The notes under the pieces are model-generated. The model worked only from the letters and a program-made list of their open reading frames with translations. It was not told the origin of the DNA and made no database searches. Below, in pieces: positions 8,693 to 16,692 of a stretch of DNA of 64,000 nt (the first letter of the stretch is position 1; every line of letters starts with the position of its first letter). Location of the stretch: positions 62,001-126,000 of the forward strand of contig JBJHCZ010000004.1 of assembly GCA_050486285.1 (NCBI GenBank), given 5' to 3'. Position numbers and translations under genes: made by a program. This DNA is from JAITWN01 sp050486285 (GTDB taxonomy: Bacteria > Pseudomonadota > Gammaproteobacteria > SZUA-140).

Positions 8693-9847
8693 ATGGACGT
8701 CTCCTGGATTGAAGAGGAATCCGGGTTCGACGCCCTGTGTTCGGAGTGGAACGGACTGCACGCACGCCTCAACAGACCTTCTGTTTTCCTCAGGCATGAA
8801 TGGGCCCGGTCCGCGTGGGCATGGCGCCGGCTCGACTCTGTCCTGCGTATCGCACGGATCAGCGACGCGGGCGGCCTGGTCGGGTTCGCGCCGCTGGTGA
8901 TCAGGCACGAGCGCCGCCGGGGTCTGACCTGCCGCGTCGTCGAATTCCTCGCCGTTCCCGATAACCAGTTGTCCGGCACGCTCGCGATCCCCGGGCGGGA
9001 ACGGGAGGCTGTGGCAGCCGTCGCGCACGCGCTTCGTCGACGCAGCGATGACTGGGATCTGCTGCGCCTGGATCGCCTGTCCGCGGAAGTATCTGCGTCC
9101 TGGCGCGACGCGCTGGTGGTCGCCGGCTTGTCGGTCGGGTCGGGCGGCGCTGCTGACGCCAGCAACCCGGGTATCCTGCTTGGCGGCGGCTGGGAGGCCT
9201 ATTACGGCCGGCGCAGCCGACGTCTGAAGAAGGGCAACAATCTGATCAAGAACCGCCTGCAGCGTTCGTACGGCGAGGTCGAAGTCGAGTGGCTGCACGG
9301 TCCCGGGATCCCGGCCGACCGCTGGTCGGCAGCGATCGAGGACGTAATTCGCGTTTCCGCGGCCAGCTGGAAAGCCGATACCGGGCTGACGCTCGACCGG
9401 CCCGGACCCGGTGCGTTCATTCGCGCCCTGTCCGTGCATGCGATACGTGAGGGTTGGCTGTCTATCTGGCTGCTGCGGTTCGATGGCAAGGTCGTCGCCA
9501 CCGAGTACCAGATCATTCACAGCGGGGATATTCACGCGTTACGCGCCGACTTCGACAGATCCTGTGACGACGACTCGCCCGGGACTTTCCTGAACTGGCG
9601 GCTGCTGGAACGGCTTTTTACCGAAGGTGGTTACAGATCCTACCAGATGGGGCCGGGCGAGAACCCGTACAAGCTGCGCTGGGCGGAAGAGTTCGAGCCG
9701 CTATTCGGCGTCGAAGCCTGCAGCCGGAGTTGGCGCGGGCGTGCGTTCGCTGCGATGAATCGCTATGTCCGCCCGCTGCTGCGGCGGCTGCGGCGTGAAA
9801 GTTTGAACCAGGTCGCGGACTCCACTGACCCCGCGCGTGGAAAATGA
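8693..9847 (+). CDS. GNAT-superfamily acyltransferase, FemAB/CelD-like
   Basis: A soluble protein of 384 residues. The start at ATG 8693 is chosen because AGG lies 9 bases upstream and similarity begins at MDVSWIEEES; a GTG at 8672 is possible. The central part contains the CelD/BcsL-type acetyltransferase region: SRRLKKGNNLIKNRLQR, then a long insert, then EGWLSIWLLRFDGKVVATEYQI, and the C-terminal YQMGPGENPYKLRWAEEFEPL. Proteins of this kind are regular members of exosortase-A exopolysaccharide loci. They are thought to transfer an acyl or aminoacyl group to a sugar. It reads toward the large secreted protein at 9993, 145 bases away. Donor and acceptor unknown. Confidence 0.78.
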   Translation: MDVSWIEEESGFDALCSEWNGLHARLNRPSVFLRHEWARSAWAWRRLDSVLRIARISDAGGLVGFAPLVIRHERRRGLTCRVVEFLAVPDNQLSGTLAIPGREREAVAAVAHALRRRSDDWDLLRLDRLSAEVSASWRDALVVAGLSVGSGGAADASNPGILLGGGWEAYYGRRSRRLKKGNNLIKNRLQRSYGEVEVEWLHGPGIPADRWSAAIEDVIRVSAASWKADTGLTLDRPGPGAFIRALSVHAIREGWLSIWLLRFDGKVVATEYQIIHSGDIHALRADFDRSCDDDSPGTFLNWRLLERLFTEGGYRSYQMGPGENPYKLRWAEEFEPLFGVEACSRSWRGRAFAAMNRYVRPLLRRLRRESLNQVADSTDPARGK

Positions 9848-9992
9848 CGCCGCTGCGGAGTACTGCGCGGCCTTGTGATGCACCCCGCAAATTGAACGGG
9901 TCCGGCTCAACCGGTCGCTTCGCGGGGCCGACAGGATAGCGATGGACGGGGTCCGCCGCAGGCGGAATGCCACCGAGACACAGGAGCGATAG

Positions 9993-12470
9993 ATGCGGAA
10001 CATGGACATACGGCGGTTCGGATGGGCGGCTTTGCTGCTGACGGCGTGGGGGTGGTCGTCGGTCGCGCTGGCCGTGCACCCGACGCTGGCCTCGCTGCCG
10101 GCGAATACCTGGGTACGGATCGACTCCGGCGCCGTAAATACTGGCAATGCCGACGGCATTCTCGCGTTCTCCGGCATGGCCTATGACGACGTGAACCGTA
10201 AGATCCTGCTGTTCGGCGGTGGACACAACGACTACTGGGGCAACGAAATCTGGTCGCTGGACACCGAGTCGCTGCAGTGGACCCGGATGTATCAGCCCGA
10301 TCGTCCCGATTCCCTCACATCGGCAAACTTCAGGAGCCAGTATCCGGGAGCGATATTCAATCCTCCCGATGTGCCGCTCGCCGATGCGCGCCCGATTACC
10401 CGCCATACTTACGATACCGTCGAGTTCATCAGTTCGATCGGCGAGATGTTCACGCTTGGCAAGTATACCTGGGGCAACGGCGAGAGTTTCCGGCCCTACT
10501 GCTGGGCCTGCCGCGATACATGGACCTACAACGTTGTCACCAACAAGTGGACCTATCGCAATCTCAGCCGCGCTTCGTCGCCCGGTGGGCTGGGCGCCGC
10601 TGCCTATGATCCGGTCACGGACCTGATGTTCGTCATCGAAGAAGGGCAGACATGGGCATACAACCCTCATACCGATCAGTGGACACGCAGGAGCCCGAGC
10701 GGTAACCCGATCAATTCGATCGAAACCGTCGCGGAATACGACTCCAAGCGCCAAGTGATCTACCTGTTCGGCGGTGAGTATCCGACCCACAACCAGTTGT
10801 GGCGCTACAACATCGCCGCGAACTCATGGACACGTCTCGAACCGGGCGGCCAGACGCCGCCCGCGGCGGGTGGATACGGTCTTGCCTATGATCGTGCGAA
10901 CGATGTGCTGATCGCATGGGGCGGCGGCGGCGTTGGCACCTATGTGTACAACCCCAATACCAACCAGTGGAGCAAGCAGAATCCGGTGAGTGGTGAGCCT
11001 GCAGTCGGCCAGAACAACACCGGCAGCAGGCGTACGCACGGCCGGCTCAAGTACGACCCGGTGAGCAACGTGACCTTCCTGGTCTCGTCGAATACGGGTT
11101 GGGTGATCCAGACATGGGCGTATCGTTATGGCAACGCTGCGGTCGACACCACGCCTCCGTCGGTGCCGACCGGCCTCAGCGCCGCTCCGACCAGCGGCGC
11201 CGGGGTCCAGCTCAGCTGGAACGCCGCCAGCGATCCCCAGAGCGGTGTCACGGGATACCGTATCTACAGGGACGGCGCGGCGATCGCAACCCGCACCACG
11301 ACCAGTTTCAGTGAAACCGGACTGAGTGAGGCGACTTCCTATGGCTATCAGGTGTCAGCGATCAACGGCGCCGGGCTCGAAAGCGATCGCAGCAGCGTGA
11401 TGCAGGTAACGACGTTCGGCGATACCGTTCCGCCTACGATCAGTTCCGCGGTCGCGGTCAGCGCAACACAGACCAACCTGGTTTTTAGCGAGCCGGTCGC
11501 CGCCGCCGGTGCACAGCAGATGGCAAACTATATTTTCGACAACGGAGTCCAGGTGCTCGCCGCGGTACTCGACGGTGATACCCGCACGGTGCGCCTGACC
11601 ACCTCATCCCTGGTGTCCGGCCTCGACTATATATTGACGGTCAACAACATCTTTGATCGCGCATCATCGCCAAATGTGATCGCGCCCAACAGCCAGACCA
11701 GCGTCACTTTCTCGGCCGCGTCGGGTTCCCTGCTCGTGTCGGCCACCAGCCCCTCCGGCTACGAGTGGGATGCCCTGAATGTCGGTGAAGAGGTCTATAT
11801 CGACCGCGCCTTTACCTTCAGTTCGGTTCCGCAGGCGTACCGCGGCCTCGATTTTCTGCGCACCGCGAACAACGACAAGAACAGCAACGGGAGCAGTTTC
11901 GTCACGTTCACAGTCAATCAGGCCGTCAACGTCCATGTTGCGTACGATATCCGTCCCGCACAGCGGCCGGCCTGGCTGGCTGACTGGACGGATACCGGCG
12001 TCGAGCTGGTCAGCAGCGATACCCGCCTGCGCCTCTATCGCAAGGCGTTTCCCCTCGGCGAGGTCGTGCTCGGCGGGAACCAGCCCGCTGCCGGCGCCGA
12101 TTTCAGCATGTATGTCGTCGCGCTGTCGATCGCCGAGATACCGGGCGAAGATGGCGGCGGTAGTGACCAGGGCGATGGTGGTACCGGCGGCGGCAGCGGC
12201 AACACCGGCGGCAGCGGCAACACCGGCGGCAGCGGCAACACCGGCGGCAGCGGCAACACCGGCGGCAGTGGCAACACCGGCGGCAATACGGACACGACCG
12301 GCGGCGTCAGCATCGACACTGAAAGCGGCGACGGCGGCGTCGCGATCGGCAGCGTCGATCACTGGATTCTCCTGATGCTGCTGGCGGCCGCAGGTCTCGG
12401 CCGCCGGCATACCATCCGCTTGCGCGGGGCGGGCGCGGCGGCGTCCCGCCCGGCGGCCTCAGTGCCCTGA
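9993..12470 (+). CDS. Large secreted kelch/fibronectin-III surface protein with C-terminal sorting-like tail
   Basis: A protein of 825 residues with a strong AGGAG ribosome-binding site 8 bases before the ATG. Residues 1-27 are a signal peptide ending ALA. Residues about 55-370 hold kelch-like propeller repeats (KILLFGGGHNDYWG, QVIYLFGGEYPTHNQ, DVLIAWGGGG). A fibronectin-III domain (about 385-470) and an Ig-like domain with VFSEPVAAAG (about 475-570) follow. The domain at about 575-715 is shared with the neighbour at 12594. Then come a Gly-Ser-Asn-Thr repeat linker, the motif AIGSVD, one hydrophobic helix and an Arg-rich end. Such tripartite tails are sorting signals for membrane processing enzymes. 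It is not a classical PEP-CTERM tail. Likely a surface or matrix protein; ligand unknown. Confidence 0.8.
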   Translation: MRNMDIRRFGWAALLLTAWGWSSVALAVHPTLASLPANTWVRIDSGAVNTGNADGILAFSGMAYDDVNRKILLFGGGHNDYWGNEIWSLDTESLQWTRMYQPDRPDSLTSANFRSQYPGAIFNPPDVPLADARPITRHTYDTVEFISSIGEMFTLGKYTWGNGESFRPYCWACRDTWTYNVVTNKWTYRNLSRASSPGGLGAAAYDPVTDLMFVIEEGQTWAYNPHTDQWTRRSPSGNPINSIETVAEYDSKRQVIYLFGGEYPTHNQLWRYNIAANSWTRLEPGGQTPPAAGGYGLAYDRANDVLIAWGGGGVGTYVYNPNTNQWSKQNPVSGEPAVGQNNTGSRRTHGRLKYDPVSNVTFLVSSNTGWVIQTWAYRYGNAAVDTTPPSVPTGLSAAPTSGAGVQLSWNAASDPQSGVTGYRIYRDGAAIATRTTTSFSETGLSEATSYGYQVSAINGAGLESDRSSVMQVTTFGDTVPPTISSAVAVSATQTNLVFSEPVAAAGAQQMANYIFDNGVQVLAAVLDGDTRTVRLTTSSLVSGLDYILTVNNIFDRASSPNVIAPNSQTSVTFSAASGSLLVSATSPSGYEWDALNVGEEVYIDRAFTFSSVPQAYRGLDFLRTANNDKNSNGSSFVTFTVNQAVNVHVAYDIRPAQRPAWLADWTDTGVELVSSDTRLRLYRKAFPLGEVVLGGNQPAAGADFSMYVVALSIAEIPGEDGGGSDQGDGGTGGGSGNTGGSGNTGGSGNTGGSGNTGGSGNTGGNTDTTGGVSIDTESGDGGVAIGSVDHWILLMLLAAAGLGRRHTIRLRGAGAAASRPAASVP
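12189..12278 (+). repeat. Five tandem 18-bp repeats encoding Gly-Gly-Ser-Gly-Asn-Thr
   Basis: Five consecutive copies of the unit GGCGGCAGCGGCAACACC, the fifth with one silent change (AGT for AGC), form the flexible linker before the membrane tail of the surface protein. In-frame slippage would lengthen or shorten the linker by six residues without breaking the gene. Confidence 0.95.
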
Positions 12471-12593
12471 AAATAGCTTTGAAACGTGATCCCATCGTCA
12501 TCGGGCACTATCGCCCGCTTCAAGCGTTCCGATAACTGAGATCGATGGCATAAATCCGATTGTCGCCCCAACAACCAGGATCATAGCGAGTAC

Positions 12594-15500
12594 ATGATAA
12601 ACACACGGCGCTTCTCAGATCATTCTGTCGCACTGCTGCTGATCCTTGCGACGGTGTTCGCGGCCGCGGGAACGGTCCGCGCTGCGGATATCGCCCAGGT
12701 CATTCTCGAAAGCGAGGGGACGAGCATCCAGTCCAATGTACCGGTCACATTCGGACATGTCTTTCGCCGGGGCGAGGTGCCGGCCGGGACCGGATTGGAG
12801 GCTCGCTTCGCCGGCGGCGGCGCGATACCGATTCAGGTCGACCGCAAGGCAACCCATGTGGACGGATCGCTGCGCCACGCGGTAATCACGCTACAGGCGC
12901 CGACGCTGAATGCCTCGGAAAGCCGGGCCGTCGTGCTCGGCACCGCCTCGCTCAATTCATCGGCTTCGGCGCCGACGATCGCGCAGGCGCTGGCGGCCGG
13001 CGTCGACGCGGTCGTCAGCCTGAACGTCGGCGGCACGGTCTACAGCGCTTCGGCAGCTACGATGCTGCAGGGCGGACAGGTCCGCCAATGGTTGTCCGGC
13101 CCGCTGGTTTCCGAGTGGATCGTCGGCGGTCCGGTCAGGACCGCGGGCGGGACCGCTCATCCTCATCTAACCGCGTATTTCCACGTGCGCTATTACGCCG
13201 TCGGTCGCGCGCGCATCGACGTCGTCGTGGAGAACGGCTGGACGTTCGTGTCGGGACCGAACCGGTTTACCTACGATGCCACGATAACAGTGCCGGGCGC
13301 AGGCGTCGCGTACAGTCGGAGCGCGATACCGCATCATACCCATGCGCGCTGGCACAGGATCGTCTGGTGGGGCGGCGAGTCGCGGGTCTACCCGCGGCTG
13401 GACACCGAATATCTGCAGTCAACGAAGGCGGTGCCTAACTACAAGGATCTGACGCCGACCGCGAGCCGCCTCAATTCGATGATATCCGGCGTCGAACCGA
13501 TGGGAATCGGCAACCTGCGCACGTACTGGGGGGGCGGCGGCGCGCATCCGCAGATCGGGCCACTGCCGGAATGGACGGCGCTCTATCTCATCAGCGGCGA
13601 CCGGCGCGCCTGGCGTGCGATGCTCGCGAACAGTGATGCGCTCGGCGCGTTCTCGCTGCATTACCGCAACGAGAATACCGGTTACATGCCCGCGATCTCG
13701 GATTATCCGACGCTCAATATCACGCTCGGAACGCTGTTGCCGTCGGCGAGCGGCCGCAGTCCGCATGATCACGATCGCGCGCATCAGCCATCGACTTCTT
13801 ACGTGCCCTATCTGGTGACAGGTGACTACTTCCATCTCGAAGAGCTGCAATACCTCGCCAACTACAATCTGATCTTTGCCGCACCCAACAAGCGCAATTC
13901 GGCGGCCGGCGAGTTTGTCCGCGACCAGGACTACGAGGTTCGCGGCCACGCCTGGGGCCTGCGCACGCTGGCGCACGCCGCCTATGCGACGCCGGACGAT
14001 CATCCGCTCAAGGCCTATTTCTCCGACCGGGTGGTCAACAACCTCCGCTACCTGGAGCAGGCATACGTCAACAACCAGAACTACGTCGCCCGTCACCTGG
14101 GTCTGGTGCCCGATACCGAGTACGGCAAGACCCAGGGACCGTGGTCGCGTGTGTCCTACTGGATGCAGGCGTTCCTCGGCTGGACGCTTGGTCATCTCGT
14201 CGAGCTGGATTTCCCCGCCGAGGCGGCGGCCGAATGGAAGGCGATCTGGACTGCGGGCATCATGGGGCCGGACCATTGCTTCCAGATTGCACCGGTCAAC
14301 CGCGAGCACGTATTCGATCCCGCTAATCAGAGCAGGCCGGTGAACTCCTTCGCCGCCCTGTGGGCCCGCCATCCGGCGGCCCAGGCCGGCGCGGTGTGCA
14401 ACACCCAGGGCATGGCGAATTGGCTGACCTCGAATCCGCCCGAATACTCGCGCCCCAGCGGCCGGTCCTTCCGGGTCGGCGAGATCGTCTATGCGATTTT
14501 TACCGATTCCTACTATGCAAACCTGCAGCCCGCACTGGCCGCTGCGGTCGATCTCGGCGTGGCCGGACCCGAGGCGTGGCAGAAATGGACGGTCGTCAAC
14601 ACCACGATCCCTGACTACCACAACGATCCCACCTGGGCGATCGAGCCGCGTTCGGAGGCGAATGCGGTGGGAAAGCCAATCATTTCCCTGTCGGCGAGTC
14701 CAAATCCGGTCGCGGCGGGTGGGAACGTTGAGCTGTCGTGGACAGCGCTGAACGCCTCGTCCTGCAGTGCCTCGGGCGGATGGGCGGGGGCGCGCGCGGT
14801 CTCCGGTACGGCGACCGCGGGCCCGGTCAATACTGCCGTGACGTTTACGCTGAACTGCAGCGGAGAAGGCGGTGTCACCCAGGCGGCGGTGCAGGTCACA
14901 CTCGCCGCGGCGGGCGGTGGCGGAAACAACGGCAGTGATACCGGCGGAGGTTCCGGCGATGATGACGGCATTACTGCCGAGGGATATGTGTGGGACACGC
15001 TCGCCGTCGGCCAGCGCGTCTATGTCGATCGCAACTTCACCTATTCGACCGTGCCCGGGGGCTACGTCGGTCTCAGCTATCTCCAGACACGCAATGATGA
15101 CAAGTTCGTCGCCGGCGACGGATTCATTGCGTTCAGTCTTGCGGATCCGGCGGCCGTGTTCGTCGCCTATGACACGCGTCTGAGCGAACGTCCCGCCTGG
15201 CTGAACAACGCCTCCTGGGCCGACACCGGCCACGTACTGGTGACAACCGATACGACGTTGCGGCTCTATCGTCGCGACTATCCTGCCGGGCAGGTCAGCC
15301 TGGGCGGGAACCAGAACGGTGGCAGCATGTACACGGTTGTGGTCTCGGCCCTGCAGTCCGCGATCATCGATGAGACTCCTCCCGGCGGCGGCACTGGCAA
15401 TGGTAATAATGGGGGCGCCGGGAGTGGAAATGGCGGCTCCGGTGGCAGCAACCCGCCGCAGGACAATATCGTCGGTAGCGATAGTGGAAGCGAATCGTCA

Positions 15501-15608
15501 GGTTCGGCGATCGGCAGCGCCGACCCGCTGATGATCCTGCTGCTGGCAGCGGGTATCGCGATCGCGTCGCGCCGCCGCGCAGTGAAGGTGGTGCCCGCGA
15601 GTCAGTGA
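12594..15608 (+). CDS. Large secreted RIFT-barrel/toroid polysaccharide-lyase-like protein with sorting-like tail
   Basis: A protein of 1004 residues. Residues 1-30 form a signal peptide ending VRA. Residues about 31-690 resemble the exo-rhamnogalacturonan lyase (PcRGLX/YetA-like) family: an N-terminal RIFT barrel with PVTFGHVFRRGEVPAG, then an alpha-helical toroid with DHDRAHQPS, DYEVRGHAWGLRTLAHA and SRVSYWMQAFLGWTLGHL. An Ig-like domain (about 695-775) and a beta domain shared with the 9993 protein (about 785-910, with GYVWDTLAVGQRVYVDR) follow. The end is a Gly/Asn linker, AIGSAD, a hydrophobic helix and RRR. It may cleave or bind polysaccharide at the cell surface. The next gene on the minus strand overlaps its last 7 bases. 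Catalytic residues were not identified. Confidence 0.78.
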   Translation: MINTRRFSDHSVALLLILATVFAAAGTVRAADIAQVILESEGTSIQSNVPVTFGHVFRRGEVPAGTGLEARFAGGGAIPIQVDRKATHVDGSLRHAVITLQAPTLNASESRAVVLGTASLNSSASAPTIAQALAAGVDAVVSLNVGGTVYSASAATMLQGGQVRQWLSGPLVSEWIVGGPVRTAGGTAHPHLTAYFHVRYYAVGRARIDVVVENGWTFVSGPNRFTYDATITVPGAGVAYSRSAIPHHTHARWHRIVWWGGESRVYPRLDTEYLQSTKAVPNYKDLTPTASRLNSMISGVEPMGIGNLRTYWGGGGAHPQIGPLPEWTALYLISGDRRAWRAMLANSDALGAFSLHYRNENTGYMPAISDYPTLNITLGTLLPSASGRSPHDHDRAHQPSTSYVPYLVTGDYFHLEELQYLANYNLIFAAPNKRNSAAGEFVRDQDYEVRGHAWGLRTLAHAAYATPDDHPLKAYFSDRVVNNLRYLEQAYVNNQNYVARHLGLVPDTEYGKTQGPWSRVSYWMQAFLGWTLGHLVELDFPAEAAAEWKAIWTAGIMGPDHCFQIAPVNREHVFDPANQSRPVNSFAALWARHPAAQAGAVCNTQGMANWLTSNPPEYSRPSGRSFRVGEIVYAIFTDSYYANLQPALAAAVDLGVAGPEAWQKWTVVNTTIPDYHNDPTWAIEPRSEANAVGKPIISLSASPNPVAAGGNVELSWTALNASSCSASGGWAGARAVSGTATAGPVNTAVTFTLNCSGEGGVTQAAVQVTLAAAGGGGNNGSDTGGGSGDDDGITAEGYVWDTLAVGQRVYVDRNFTYSTVPGGYVGLSYLQTRNDDKFVAGDGFIAFSLADPAAVFVAYDTRLSERPAWLNNASWADTGHVLVTTDTTLRLYRRDYPAGQVSLGGNQNGGSMYTVVVSALQSAIIDETPPGGGTGNGNNGGAGSGNGGSGGSNPPQDNIVGSDSGSESSGSAIGSADPLMILLLAAGIAIASRRRAVKVVPASQ

Positions 15609-16525
15609 TCCGGTTTCGCCGCGATCAGCCAGAAGCCGAGCCAGCTCAGCGTCCCGTCATCGAGCGTGCGGAAGGGTTCATCCAGATAGGGTCTGACTTC
15701 CGCGATGTCTTCGCCGGCGGCGATTTTCGTCGGCGTCATCGAGCGTATCTCGAGTGCGGTCCTGGCGAGGATCTTTCTGTAGCGGTTGACGCGCCAGCGG
15801 TTGGGAACGCCTTTCCCCGAATACATCTGCCGCCATAGCCATGCGGGCCAGGTGAGAAAGTCGAGCGGGTTCTCCCGGTGGAGGCCGTGGCTCTCCAGAT
15901 CGACCAGGTGCACGGCGAGACCGCCGGGCTTCAGTGCCCGGCACATGTCGTCGAAGGTGGCATCAATGTCGTTGACGTGTTCCAGCACGGCGCGGGAAAA
16001 GACCGCATCGACCGCCTGCTCCAGTCCGGACAGCCCGTCAGGCGTTACCAGGTATGCAAAGCGATCGGAGCGAAAACCCGATGCCGGAACGCCCGGCGAA
16101 TTGAAGCAGCGGGAGGCACGCTCGCGCGACTCGTCGGGCAGCGCATCGATGAGATGCTCGAGGATCGCGATCTGCTTCTGACCGGACTGCACCAGTGCAT
16201 GGCGGTCGACGCAGATGACCCTTTCCGCGCCGTGGGCCAGCATCAGCAGGGCGACACCGGGAACATCGCCGGGACCGTATTCGAGCAGGCGCTTGCCCGC
16301 CAGCCATGGGGGGATTCCGGCCTCCTCGATGCCGATCTGTTGGAAGTACTCCGCGAAGCAGCGCCTGAAATATCCGGCGACTTCCGCCGCGGGCTCGTCG
16401 TCTCCGCCCCTGCCCGATTCCGCGACGAGTCGCATGTAAATCGTCGGCGTGATGCGTGCAATCTGGTTGGTCAGTATCGCTCTTATCGCCCTGGCAGCAT
16501 CGTTAACGGGTTTTTTACCATACAT
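15602..16525 (-). CDS. Class I SAM-dependent methyltransferase
   Basis: A protein of 307 residues. The ATG at 16525 is chosen because GGGAGG lies 6 bases upstream; the frame is open to 16678 but the extra text is unlike the family. Motif I is RLLEYGPGDVPGVALLML and the acidic motif is VICVDRH. Later come FSRAVLEHVNDIDATFDDMCRALKPGGLAVHLVD and a C-terminal FWLIAAKP, the Methyltransf_11/23 pattern. The GPGD variant of the glycine loop is typical of methyltransferases in polysaccharide loci. Probable role: methylation of a sugar of the exopolysaccharide. It is convergent with, and overlaps by 7 bases, the secreted lyase-like gene, and diverges from the heparinase-like gene. Confidence 0.75.
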   Translation of the reverse strand: MYGKKPVNDAARAIRAILTNQIARITPTIYMRLVAESGRGGDDEPAAEVAGYFRRCFAEYFQQIGIEEAGIPPWLAGKRLLEYGPGDVPGVALLMLAHGAERVICVDRHALVQSGQKQIAILEHLIDALPDESRERASRCFNSPGVPASGFRSDRFAYLVTPDGLSGLEQAVDAVFSRAVLEHVNDIDATFDDMCRALKPGGLAVHLVDLESHGLHRENPLDFLTWPAWLWRQMYSGKGVPNRWRVNRYRKILARTALEIRSMTPTKIAAGEDIAEVRPYLDEPFRTLDDGTLSWLGFWLIAAKPDH

Positions 16526-16692
16526 CAAGCGCCTCCCTGTCTGGTCGGTCATTCCGGCACCGATTCGATGAGCAACCGAACGCTCCACTGTTGGAGCGGC
16601 AGGCGCGCGAAAGGTTCCCGGTCTCTGCCGATTGCGCATTCCGCGGCGATCATTCATGATGCAGGGCATCCGCAACACTCGGCTTTTTTCGA

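Noticed and set aside
13419..15233. Minus-strand open frame of 604 codons opposite the RIFT-barrel protein
   Set aside because: Antisense shadow with no recognisable motif.
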